A stretch of 62,000 bases of DNA from Symbiodinium natans (Eukaryota; Sar; Dinophyceae; Suessiales; Symbiodiniaceae): positions 625,001 to 687,000 of the forward strand of contig CAJNDS010001558.1 of assembly GCA_905221605.1 (NCBI GenBank), given 5' to 3'. Both the position numbers and the translations under genes were made by a program. Shown here one piece after another: positions 1 to 10,023 of the stretch. How positions within the stretch are numbered: the first letter of the stretch is position 1; every line of letters starts with the position of its first letter. The notes beneath the pieces were generated by a model that had not been told where the DNA came from, ran no database searches, and saw only the letters and a list, made by a program, of their open reading frames with translations.

Positions 1-57
1 CCAACCCTAAACCCTAAACCCTAAACCCTAAAACCTAAACCCTAAACCCTAAGCCCT
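1..57 (+). repeat. Telomere-type CCCTAAA array
   Basis: About seven CCCTAAA units with small changes. The orientation is that of a left chromosome end, but the array is very short and gives way at once to unique sequence, and equal arrays occur throughout the window, so it is interstitial or a window edge and not evidence of a telomere. Confidence 0.9.
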
Positions 58-157
58 GGCACCATCCTCGCCATGCCCGGAGTAGCCTCCGCTGAGCAGC
101 ATGTCGCCACAGGATCCCATGGCCACAGCGCAGTTGACAACCTCGTGGCCGCACTCT
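58..157 (-). CDS. Exon-like island, possibly a WD40-type repeat
   Basis: A 100-bp unique island between two telomere-type arrays. On the minus strand one frame is open and GC3-rich, reading VVNCAVAMGSCGDMLLSGG, which resembles the end of one WD40 blade. The upstream side ends in CCCTAG, a possible acceptor. The plus strand also has an open frame here, so strand and identity are uncertain. Confidence 0.3.
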
Positions 158-401
158 AGGGTTTAGGGTTTAGGGCTTAGGGTTTAGGGTTTAGAACTTA
201 GGGTTTAGGGTTTAGGGCTTAGGGTTTAGAACTTAGGGTTTAGGGTTTAGGGTTTAGGGTTTAGGGTTTAGGGTTTAGGGTTTAGGTTTAGGGTTTAGGG
301 TTTAGGGTTTAGGGTTTAGGGTTTAGGGTTTAGAACTTAGGGTTTAGGATTTAGGGTTTAGGGTGTAGGGGTTAGGGTTTAGGGTATACGGTTTAAAAAA
401 A
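158..401 (+). repeat. TTTAGGG array with variants
   Basis: Near-continuous TTTAGGG with CTTAGGG, TAGAACTTAGGG and other degenerate units. The orientation is opposite to the array at the left edge, so the two face each other across a 100-bp island. Confidence 0.95.
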
Positions 402-1235
402 ACGTTTGGGGCAAAAGACCCTAAACCCTAAACCCTCCAAACTCGGGACCTTGAGACCCTCAACACATTGGAACCTCTTGGCCCCAGCCGCCCTTGTTTG
501 GCTTTTGTGGAGTCACCAATTGCGATGAGGCCTTTCGAGAAGGCTTAGGGCTTAGGGCTTAGGGCTTAGAGCTTAGGGCTCAGGGCTCAGGGCTCAGGGC
601 TTAGGGCTTAGGGTTCAAGCGGTCTAGACCTACCTACCCCCCTTGAACCCCCCTCCCTTAAGAACCCTACAAAACACCAAGGGGAATAAGGGCCAACTCT
701 GGGTTCTCGGCCTCCTCATTTTCAACTCTCTGCGAATGTGACCTCTGGTGTCCCGTGCAGTCCCTACAGGCCCATGACCGGATTTCGCTGACGATGGCCT
801 TCTTTATCTAATGCAGGGGCCTTAAATGACTGGAACAGGGTTTCTCAGCTTATTATAGTATAGTCAGTATAGTTATATAGGGACACACAGCGAATACCAT
901 TAGTAAATACTCCGACCCATATAGTACACTCCTTATGAAGCTTCACCACGGAAAAAACGCATGGAACAAGGCAAAGCCACAACACCATCAACAGGGCGAC
1001 CCAGACGAAGGACTGTTCTGGAGCCAAAGACCTAAACATTAACATTCAAAACATCCTCTTATTCTTGAAGCCCCTAGAAATAACTACAACTTCTCGAACA
1101 CCGCGTGAAATGAAATCTAAAGAATTTAAAAAAAAAAAACTGGGGGCTGCGGCTCAGCCGCTGAATCTGTTGGCCCCGGGGCTGAAGAGCAACTGAACAT
1201 GTCCACGTGGTGCCTGGGTGAAGCTTCGGATATGC
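402..1235. other. Unique sequence, no recognised gene
   Basis: Mixed unique DNA with a block of GCTTAGGG/GCTCAGG variant repeats near 543-615. A minus-strand open frame of 66 codons at 845-1045 is AT-rich with no recognisable domain. I see no gene that I would defend. Confidence 0.5.
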
Positions 1236-1358
1236 GGGTTTCCTAAATTTCCGGTTGGGGGGCGGGAGGGGGTATATACCTTATTGGGGTCCTTGGGAGA
1301 TGGGGACCCTACTATTTGGGGATCTATACTGCGGGTTCCCTATTTTCGTAAACCCCCA
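1236..1358. mobile_element. Palindromic element family B (copy 1)
   Basis: The ends form an imperfect inverted repeat (GGGTTTCC... and ...TTTTCGTAAACCC). The core carries the family motif of short blocks such as GGACCC, TACTATTTGGGG and TATACC. Similar copies lie at 20642, 26512, 32252, 35706, 47125, 58190 and 61558. No coding capacity; most copies lie in introns or spacers, which fits a MITE or introner. Confidence 0.65.
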
Positions 1359-1384
1359 TGCGGTTTCACCCGCCCATCTACACC

Positions 1385-1540
1385 ATGGCCAGGGTTTAGG
1401 GTTTAGGGTTTAGGGTTTAGGGTTTAGGGTTTAGGGTTTAGGGTTTAGGGTTTAGGGTTTAGGGTTTAGGGTTTAGGGTTTAGGGTTTAGGGTTTATTTA
1501 GGGTTTAGGGTTTAGGGTTTAGGGTTCAGGGCTTAGGGCT
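1385..1540 (+). repeat. TTTAGGG array
   Basis: About twenty near-perfect TTTAGGG units, ending in CTTAGGG variants. Confidence 0.95.
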
Positions 1541-3500
1541 TAGGGCTTCGGATTTCCGAGTGCCTTAACTGCAGCGGCGTCTGATTGAAATCCTATTCGG
1601 CGATGGAACTCGAGAGACCGAAATTCTGGCTTCATAACAAACCCAAAAAAGAAACGAGTACGCTAAACCCTAAACCCTAAACCCTAAACCCTAAACTGGC
1701 CTAAACCCTGAGCCCTGAACCCTGAGTCCGCAAGAAGCCCTTTCGGATCATGGCTTCGGCGAACACGGAAGGTATGGCAGTGTGCGATGCGATCGTTGGT
1801 CCCAAGCCGTGAAATTCGGGTTGAAGTGTTTAGGGTTTAGGGTTGAGGGTTTAGGGTTTAGGGTTTCAGGGCTGAAGGGTTTAAGGGTTTTCAGGGGTTT
1901 AGGGTTACGGGTTTAGGGTTTGGGGTTACAGGGTTTCGGGGTTTAAGGGTTTACGGAATGATTTCTGACAGTATTTCCCTATGGTCCCTTTGTAGTTATA
2001 CTAGAATAACCCTCAAAACACTAAGGCCCCAATAGTAAGGGTTTAAAGGGTTTAAGGGGTTTAAGGGGTTTAAGGGGTTTAAGGGGTTTAAGGGGTTTAA
2101 GGGGTTTAAGGGTTTAAGGGGTTTAGGGATTCGAGGGTTGAAGGGTTCAACATTGTGTGGCTACACTGTAGCTTGAAGGGCTGAAGGTTGAGGATGTTCG
2201 GGGACTCTTGGGTTTAGGGTTTTGGGTTTGGGGTTTAGGGTCGCGGACCTGCGCCAGTCTGTGGCCAAGGCGCAAAACGCTCCCCCCACCATCGGAGACG
2301 AGAGCTGCGGTGCCCGACAGGACCTCTTAGGGTTTAGGGTCTAGGGTTCAGGGTTTAGGGTTTAGGGTTTAGGGTCTCCGTCGTCTGGTAGTCCAGTCAA
2401 CTTGAACGGAACTCCCCAAAACCCTAAACTCTAAACCCTAGCCCTAAACCCTAAACCCTAAACCCCAAACCCTAAACCCTAAACCCTAAACCCCAAACCC
2501 CGAACCCTGACCTCCGGCTGCCTACGTCGATTTCAGTTCCTAGCTTCGAAAAGCCATGCTCGCCTTGAAGCGCACGAGATGATATTCCTCGGCCGCTGCG
2601 CGCTGCAGGAGGTGCTTTGTCTTCGTGTAGTATAGGAGGAGCTTCTTTACTCGCCAGGGCTTCGGGTTTTACAGGGCCGAGCGTTACGGAGCCTATTTGA
2701 CTAGAATGGTAGCCGACATACGTCTGGTGCATCGCAAGTGAAACAAGAGTGCCTTACAAGGGGGAAAGTGTTGGTCAATGTTCAGGCTCCGGAGTTTGAC
2801 CCTCATTCAAGTGCCAACCGTTCTTGGAGCCCTTTGGGATCTTGGATAATCCTAAACCCTATACCCTAAACCCTGAACCCTAAACCCTAAACCGAGCCCT
2901 CAGCCCGGCAAACCCGAAACTGTAAGAGATCAGCTTTCAGAAAGGTCCACATTGGGGCTCAGGGCTTAGGGATTAGGGTTTAGGGTTTAGGGTTATTTGG
3001 GGTCTAGGGTTTAGGGTTGAGGGTTATTTAGGGTTTAGGGTTTAGAGTTTGGGGAGGGTTTTTCGGGCTTAGGGTGAGAAGCCAAAAGGTCCATGTGCTC
3101 CAGCCAGACCCTATCAATGGCATTGGGGTTTTGAGCTTTAGGGCTTAGGGTTTAAATTTTGGGTTTAAGCTAAGAGAAACAACAAGGCCCCCATTCCTCA
3201 TGTCAAGGTGGGTAGAAACTGTACACCGAACCTCGACCGCGGGCATACCTTTGAAACTTACGCCGACTCCGACAAGCCATGGACGGCCTGCATCCTGGGC
3301 TTAAATTCAAGACAGATTCAGTGTGCAAACTCGCCCTCAACTGTGTGGAAGGCATAGCGAATGATGCAAAAGACACAAGAGGTTCCGGCATGTCTTTTGC
3401 GATTGTTGTGCTATCATCTCAGTTGAAACAACAGTAGGAAATCATCGCAGAAAATAGATCCGGCGAGGTTCTCGGTCATGAGGTAGCTCATGAATTGAGC
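1541..3500. other. Degenerate telomere-type repeats with short unique islands
   Basis: Repeats of GGTTTAAGG, TTTAGGG and CCCTAAA types separated by unique islands near 1560, 1740, 2240, 2505-2760 and 3180-3460. Two islands have open frames (plus near 2243-2330; minus near 2505-2732), but neither has both convincing splice edges and a known domain. Confidence 0.6.
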
Positions 3501-3504
3501 AAAC

Positions 3505-4053
3505 GTAGCTGCCCGCCTGCGTTGGCACAATCGCGGTGGGCGTAATCACGTTGGCCTGGATCACGTCCGCCGGAAGAGATACCTCTACTCAACTCCCAAT
3601 AGAACCTTAATAATAAAAAACATATTCTTTATGTCCTCTTGGTTTTTTATGAACCAAAAAAATAAACAAATAATTCCCAAGGGGGATATGGATACCTGAC
3701 CTTCCGTCAGCTTGAGGCGAATCGCCTCTCGGTTGGCCGTGCCGTGGTAGGACCAGCTGCCCGTGTCACCAATCGCAGCCTAGGCTGCCCAGTAGCCTAG
3801 GCTTAAAAAGGGTGCCCCTTTTTTGCTTCAAGGGGTTGATAAGGGAACCTAGAGCCCCCAAAAAAGGGAATGAGGGCAAAGGGTGGCCCTTTTTTGCTTC
3901 AAGGGGTTGATAAGGGAACCTAAGCCCCCAAAAAAGGGAATAAGGGCACGACTGGGCATCCTGGCAGCTAAGAGCGTTAACTCCCCTTCCACCTTGCCGA
4001 ACTGAAAGTCCCCTGTCTTGTCGCAAGTCGTCAAGGCTCGATCGAACATGAAC
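3505..4053 (-). CDS. Unidentified gene fragment, three exons
   Basis: Exons at 4053-3966, 3779-3696 and 3582-3505 join in one frame. The peptides read MFDRALTTCDKTGDFQFGK, then GDTGSWSYHGTANREAIRLK, then VSLPADVIQANVITPTAIVP. Donors are GC (GCT|GCCAGG), GT (CAG|GTATCC) and GT (TAC|GTTTGC); acceptors are AAG|G, TAG|G and AG|G. Codons are GC3-rich. The second and third exons together look like a beta-rich domain, but I do not recognise the family. Both ends are missing. After the third exon another frame reads QFMSYLMTENLAGS, which may be a following exon or the true continuation after a one-base indel. Confidence 0.55.
3800..3955. repeat. Tandem dimer of a ~72-bp unit inside an intron
   Basis: Two copies of a unit containing TTTTGCTTCAAGGGGTTGAT, AAGGGAACCTA and CCCCCAAAAAAGGGAAT. 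They fill the first intron of the surrounding gene. The intron edges are themselves inverted (GGCTGCCCAGT near 3782 and ACTGGGCATCC near 3950). A diverged copy near 18750-18850 is split by a CCCTAAA array. Confidence 0.7.
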
Positions 4054-4273
4054 CTTGGCTGGCTTCGAGACTCTACTGACGCCCCATGGCTTCCTGCGCT
4101 GCACCTTTAAAACCCTAAACCCCAAACCCCAAACCCCAAACCCTAAACCCCAAACCCCAAACCCTAAACCCCAAAGCCCACACTCTCCCCATTGCGCTTG
4201 GAGCTGCTTCTCGGTGATGTTAGGTACTTAGCTGACATTTCCTGCCGGCAGCTGAGGATGTTGCAGCACAGCC

Positions 4274-4371
4274 ATATGAAGCAGGGTTTATATTTCTTGT
4301 GCCCCCGAAAGGACACCAAATATATACACTCACCAGTATGAAAAAGGAACCTTATATACCCTGCTTCATAT
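4274..4371. mobile_element. Palindromic element family D (copy 1)
   Basis: Inverted ends ATATGAAGCAGGG... and ...CCTGCTTCATAT enclose TATATACACTCACCAG and AAAAGGAACCTTATATACC. Related copies at 16340-16445 and 23266-23389 both lie within introns. Confidence 0.7.
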
Positions 4372-4507
4372 AGATTGATGTTACTGCATCCTACTCGCAT
4401 TGAGCTGCTTGTCCCACGATGTTCCGTGTGGTTGATTGTTTCTGTGTGTGAGTGTGTGGAAGCGGGGGAACCCTGCCACTAAGGAAGGATCGCATTTTTG
4501 CAGCGGG

Positions 4508-5064
<557 letters not shown>

Positions 5065-5169
5065 CCGACGAACTACGCACCAGGAGCATGGGTGCGCACC
5101 TGCTCTATGCGCGTGTGATACCTAGCTTGTTCTGCTCAAGCTGCCTTAGAGCCTAACAAGTGCATTTGT

Positions 5170-5679
5170 TTAGAGCCTAACCAGTGTGTTTGTTAACAAA
5201 CAGCACAACGTGCGCGGGGCGGGGGGAAGGGGGGAGTGGGGGGTTTGGGTGGGGAGTGGGGGGTTTGGGTGGGGGGTGGCGAACGGGGACGCAGAGGGTA
5301 TTCGAGGTGGATCGCCTTGCTTTGGCACATCCTCGACATATCTTCCCATGGCTTCGCACGTGTTCGACGATAGCAAGCCATTCCATTCGATTTCACCCCT
5401 CAAATTCTCTGCGCACCTTCTCCGGTGTCGGCGTGTCTTCTCATCTGATGCACTCCTCAGACTACTTTCGCAATCTACTGGTGTAGCGTGCTCGTTCCTG
5501 TAGCCCACCTGTTCTTCACATGATGGCGTGATCTTCTGAGTTTCTCCTTGCAATCCAGCGGTGAAGTGTCTCTGGACTCTAGACGTCTTTTCTGTCGAAT
5601 GCCTTACGGAAGTAGCCGCTTCCATAAGGTGTTGCAAGGCGCACTGAGAAAGGCATACAGACATGGCAATATCTAACAC
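5170..5679 (-). CDS. Hypothetical ORF, weak
   Basis: An ATG-initiated open frame whose first ~130 codons cover unique DNA (start MLDIAMSVCLSQCALQHLME) before running into a proline-rich stretch encoded by a G/C-rich repeat. Codon use lacks the GC3 bias of the confident exons, and no domain is seen. It lies 3' of the DOMON exon on the same strand and may be intron or spacer. Confidence 0.2.
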   Translation of the reverse strand: MLDIAMSVCLSQCALQHLMEAATSVRHSTEKTSRVQRHFTAGLQGETQKITPSCEEQVGYRNEHATPVDCESSLRSASDEKTRRHRRRCAENLRGEIEWNGLLSSNTCEAMGRYVEDVPKQGDPPRIPSASPFATPHPNPPLPTQTPHSPLPPAPRTLCCLLTNTLVRL

Positions 5680-5796
5680 AACTTATCCTGGCTGGATCTG
5701 ATGTGTTTGGCTCTAGGCGGTATGGGACACTACAAGCCTAAAGTGTCTTCTTCACAAGAAAGCACGACCAATCTGCAGCCAAGAACCAAGAGATAC

Positions 5797-6205
5797 CATT
5801 GCCGCGGCCCTTTCCTGTCACATTGATATCACTGGACACGTCAGCCACGGGGGCGGAGAAGCCAGTGGCATGGAGGTCATGCACCACAAGGGCACCCGTC
5901 TCGTCAGCACTCATGAGCACAATGTCTGCCCCGTTCATCTCAGGGAACGCGTTGAAGCCCACAGCAACCCAGCCTTGGGTTTGCGCCGCAACTGCACACT
6001 GAAGGACCCTCGCAGTACCATCCACTCGCCAGTAGAAGGCGTAGGCTCCATTCAGCGCCGTCACGCTGCCTGTGTATCCGTCAGTTCCGAAAGGCGGCGT
6101 GAAAGAAGCAGTGGCCCTCAGCAAAGCCGGCAGGACCAGGCAACTTGTCAAGAACACGCTGGCAGGCGGCCTCATTGCTGCTATCTCTGCATACGAGATG
6201 GGCAA
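5797..6205 (-). CDS. DOMON-domain secreted protein, first exon
   Basis: Starts at ATG 6205, or at an internal ATG at 6175 that gives a cleaner signal peptide (MRPPASVFLTSCLVLPALL, small residues after). The mature part reads GTDGYTGSVTALNGAYAFYW, then TQGWVAVGFNAFPEMNGAD, IVLMSADETGALVVHDLHA and an acidic/Asn tail. The WVAVGFN...M.GADIV pattern is typical of DOMON domains (dopamine beta-monooxygenase N-terminal fold, haem or sugar binding). A GT donor follows Gly-Asn (AATG|GTATCT) at 5797; the open frame beyond it reads into intron. No downstream exon was found, so the gene is partial. Confidence 0.7.
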
Positions 6206-6844
6206 GCGCTAGCCTAGAAACCCTAGAGTGGCCCTCTAAACCCTCTATAAACGCCCTAAAAAAACCTATAAAACCCTATGCAAACTGCGTAAAGACTCAA
6301 TAAAGACCCTTTATTAAAGACCCCATATACAGACCCATCAAAAACCTATAAAAACCGCTGAAACCCTTTGAAAGTCTTCCGGGGATTGAGCAGATCCAAG
6401 CTACAGAGGCGGGGTGCTACCAGGTTGGGGTTGGCCTGGGGCTCTTGGGGCCGCGTGGGGCTTCTTCAGGGGAATTCCGGTACCCCCTGCTACCGACCAC
6501 CGAGGTGCAGGGAGGGTTAGGGTTTAGGATATTCGGGAAATTCTTGGGCATTTCCCACAACAGGGGTACGCCGCATTTACCCTCAAACTACGAGTGATTA
6601 CTAGTGCCTACTCCTTGATGTAGGAACCCTATCGGAAAACCCCCATTTGGGGGGCTTGCAGGGTTCTAGGGTCTTAGGCTTGGGGGGGGGGGGGGCAAGG
6701 CATGGTCTTTTTTCCCCTTCGCAGCCCGCGCGGCCCAAGAGGCCTTGTTGGCTTGCCCATTATCGCGAGGTCCATGCGCTGCACTTCGCACGTTGCAGAC
6801 CTTTTCGTCTAAGCTTCAACCAGCTCCTCGTCTCTAAGCTCCGA
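6206..6844. other. Spacer with short A-rich runs and an exon-like island
   Basis: 6230-6380 is built of short ATAAAACC/CCTTT-like pieces. 6590-6650 carries a scrap of family B (CGGAAAACCCCC). On the plus strand a pyrimidine-rich acceptor ending TTCGCAG at about 6724 precedes a short open frame (ARAAQEALLACPLSRGPCA) with a stop, but it runs against the local gene direction. Confidence 0.4.
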
Positions 6845-6990
6845 ACATCCCCCAAACCCCTAAACCCCTAAACCCCTAAACCCCTAAACCCCTAAACCCC
6901 TAAACCCCTAAACCCCTAAACCCCTAAACCCCTAAACCCCTAAACCCCTAAACCCCTAAACCCCTAAACCCTAAACCCTAAACCGACAAA
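6845..6990 (+). repeat. CCCCTAAA octamer array
   Basis: About sixteen head-to-tail CCCCTAAA units, an 8-base variant of the telomere-type repeat with one extra C, grading into CCCTAAA at the right. Confidence 0.95.
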
Positions 6991-8826
6991 AGAAGACCAG
7001 TTTCGAGGAGATAGTTGAGAGTTCCTATGGATTCAGCGGGAATTTCGCGCAACTCAGCCGTTGTCAGAGAGACACGGCAGCCCCTACGCCACCCCCTCAG
7101 GAAGCAACACCCCCCCAGCTGCACTCGAAACCCTGAACCGTAAACCCTCAACCCTCAACCCTCAACCCTAAACCCCAAACCCTAAACCTTAAACCCTAAA
7201 CCCTAAACCTTAAACCCTGAACCTTGAGCCTCCAGGTGACCTGCGAAGGCGACGTAGGAGAGGCCGGAAAATCGGCTGCTTGCAACTCACGGGGGCCCTG
7301 GCTTTGCCAGACCCCAATTTCGTCCGTCAAGGATGTCCTGCGACACCCGGTCCCTGGTTTAGGTTTGGGTTTTAGGGTTTGGGGTGCTCAGCTTTTCGGG
7401 TTGTCCTGGACACGGATTTTTTTCAATGCAATCCCGAAACCCCCAGCCCCAAACCCGAAGCCCCAACACCTCGACCCCCAACCCCAAATCCCGAAATTAT
7501 GGGTTTATGGGTGTTTGGGGTATGGGTCTATGGGTTTAGGCTTGGGGATTTATGGCTTGATGGGTTTATGGGTAACCCCAAACCCCAAACCCCAAACCCC
7601 AAACCCTAAACCCTAAACCTAAGCCCCCCAAACCCTAAACCCTAAACCCTTAACCTAAGCCCCCAAAACCCAAAACCCTAAACCCTTAAACCCCAAAAAC
7701 CCAGACCTTCGGTCCTGAGTCGATCGTTATGGAGGGCACCACAGGCGGCTCGGCTCAAATAGCCTGGAAGAGGGTGTAGGGTTTAGGGTTTAGGGTTTAG
7801 GGTTTAGGGTTTAGGGTTTAGGGTTTAGGGTTTAGGGTTTAGGGTTTAGGCCCCCTTAAACCCCCTTAAACCCCCTTAAACCCCCTTAAACCCCTTAAAC
7901 CCCCTTAAACCCCCCAAAGCCCCCCCCCCAAACCGCCTGAACCCCCGAAACGCTTTGGCTTAGGGTTTAGGGTTTTAGGGTTCTAGGGTTTTGGGTTTTA
8001 GGGTTTCCCTAAACCCTCAAACCCTCCTAAAGCCCTGCCCTGCGAGCCCCGGACGCGAATCGACTGTGCGCTCGTGTTGCTGCTCCTCCTGCTTTTAGGG
8101 TTTCTACAGGGATGGTCTTCCCTTGTGGGGAGTACAGGAAGCCTACTCCATCATAGTGGGGACTCATAACTCCACGCAGAGAAAACCACCACGAAATCCT
8201 TCAAGTGAAGCCTAAAACCCACCAGAGCCCCAAGATGTACGTGGAGAAATTTTTAGGGCTTAGGCTTTGGGATTTGTTTAGGGTTTAGGGTTTTTTGGTT
8301 GCCTCAGACTGATGAATGGAAAATATCTTATGTGAAAGAAACGCGTTCCCCCACAAAGGATTTACTAAATCCACCAACCAGCCCCCCATACTTCCTCTGG
8401 GAGCAAAATACAACCACCGTGTCTCGGACTCGTTTGGGTTTGAGGGTTTAGGGCTAAGGGTTTCACAGAAACAGAAAGTAAACCCTAAACCCCAAACACC
8501 AAAGCCCCAAACCCTCAATCCTCAACCCTCAACCCTAAACCCTAATTCCTAAACCCTAAACCCTAAACAAAAAAATCCGAGAAGGAGACCGCAAGCCCTG
8601 CTCCTGGGAGGCGTGGCGCTGGTGCGCGGCGGCGTGGTGGAGCGAAGGCGTGGCGGCGTGAGGGCCTCTGCCCATATGGGGATGGTTTAGGGGTTTGGGG
8701 TGTTTAGGGTTTAGGGGGTTGGGGGTTTAGGGTTTAGGGTTTAGGGTTTAGGGTTTAGGGTTTAGGGTTTAGGGTTTGGGGGGTGGTTAGGGGCTTACAG
8801 GATTTTAAGGGGTTTGGGTTGAGATG
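6991..8826. other. Patchwork of telomere-type repeats and short unique islands
   Basis: CCCTAAA, CCCCAAA, CCCCCTTAAA and TTTAGGG blocks alternate with islands near 6990-7130, 7230-7340, 8040-8250, 8290-8480 and 8580-8690. Several islands are open in one frame, but splice phases do not link them. Confidence 0.6.
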
Positions 8827-8937
8827 TTGGGATGTTCCCCCTTATACTAAGAGTCCTTAAAAGGGATTATAGTACCCCCCCCCCCCCCCTATTATAATCC
8901 CCAGTAAGGACTGTTAGTATCAGGGGGAACATCGCAA
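8827..8937. mobile_element. Palindromic MITE family A (copy 1)
   Basis: Long imperfect palindrome: TTGGGATGTTCCCCCTTATA... at the left and its complement at the right, around a C-rich centre with GGGATTATAGTACCCC. Other copies are at 9937, 29094 and 40351. The hairpin arms contain ACAGTCCTTA / TAAGGACTGT. Confidence 0.8.
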
Positions 8938-9365
8938 GGTTTGGGGTTGAGGGGTATTTAGGGGGTTTAGGGTGGTTAAGGGGGTCCAGGGGGTGCAGGG
9001 TTCGTTACGGAATATGGGCTTGAGGGGCTCTGGGGCCGAAAAGTCCCCCCCCCCCCCCCCCCCCGCCACGTAAAAACCAAAAAACGAATGCCTGCGGTTC
9101 GACTCCGCGCCCAAAACCATCCCTCAGAATTGCTTACAGCCAGGGCTTTGTACAGTTATACAATAGTCGCACCCGAAAACTTCTTTTAGCCAGTGCTGTA
9201 GCACCAAACAAGAAAGTTGCTAACCCGTAGTCACAAACAAACTGCAAATCGAAATGAGCACCTAGACAAGCCCTAAACCCTAAAGCCTCAAACCACGAAA
9301 CCCTAATCCGAGGGTACCCCTCCACCTTGAACCCTGAACCGCTAGACCCTCTACGCAGCCCCCCC

Positions 9366-9554
9366 TCAGTCCACCACGCGCGCCAAGTTTCGCACCTCGG
9401 TGTCTTCTCCAGTGGGTGCTCCACGGCGTGCTCGGAGGTTCATAGGTAGTTTAAGTAGGTTTGAAAGTACATCTGAGTCGGGATATGCTGGCCAACCACC
9501 CTCCGCCCCCCGCGGCTCCCGCACTGCACCAAAGAAAGCGCCATGGCTAGCCAT
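9366..9554 (-). CDS. Hypothetical ORF containing a repeat scrap
   Basis: ATG-initiated frame of 62 codons (MASHGAFFGAVREPRGAEGG...). Its centre overlaps the half-palindrome ACTACCTATGAACCTCC that recurs in family E elements near 18548-18662 and 57000, so part of it is probably an intron edge and only the first ~27 codons may be exon. Confidence 0.25.
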   Translation of the reverse strand: MASHGAFFGAVREPRGAEGGWPAYPDSDVLSNLLKLPMNLRARRGAPTGEDTEVRNLARVVD

Positions 9555-9936
9555 AAGCTGGAACTATAGCAACCCTAACCTTAAACCCTGCTCAAAAACT
9601 ACCAAAGAGCCTCCAAGCAGGGCTTTGGTCAGGAACTCAGTTGAAGGCTTTAGGGTTTAGGGTTTGGGGTTTAGGGTTTAGGGTTCAGGGTTTAGGGTTT
9701 AAGACTTTGTTTAGGGAGTTTAGGGCTTTCTGAAGTTGAGTCAGGCTGGATCATGTCCGAAGTTCATTTAAACTTGGCTTAGGGCTTAGGGCTTACGTCT
9801 TGGATTCCGTTGCAGAAGGAACTCCAAGGTTTCGGGCTTAGGGCTTAGGGTTTTTTTTTTTTTTTTTTTGGGGGGGGGGGGGGGTGCTGCAGAACCAGAC
9901 CACCACAAACTCCACGAAAAACAACATCTAACACAA

Positions 9937-10023
9937 GCCCTATACAAACAGTCCTTAGCAAGGATTGTAATAGGGGGTACTATAATCCCTCTTAAGGACA
10001 GTTAGTATAAGGGGGAACATCCC
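9937..10023. mobile_element. Palindromic MITE family A (copy 2)
   Basis: Matches copy 1 over the ACAGTCCTTA and TAAGGACAGTTAGTATAAGG arms and the GGTACTATAATCCC centre. The left terminus has decayed. Confidence 0.75.

Noticed and set aside
1-57. True chromosome end
   Set aside because: The array is too short and is one of dozens; no subtelomeric to telomeric transition is seen.
9020-9120. tRNA-like 3' half (TTCGACTCC loop, then GCCCAAAA and CCA)
   Set aside because: A T-arm and 3' end can be drawn, but no anticodon or D-arm fits and a poly-C run occupies the middle.
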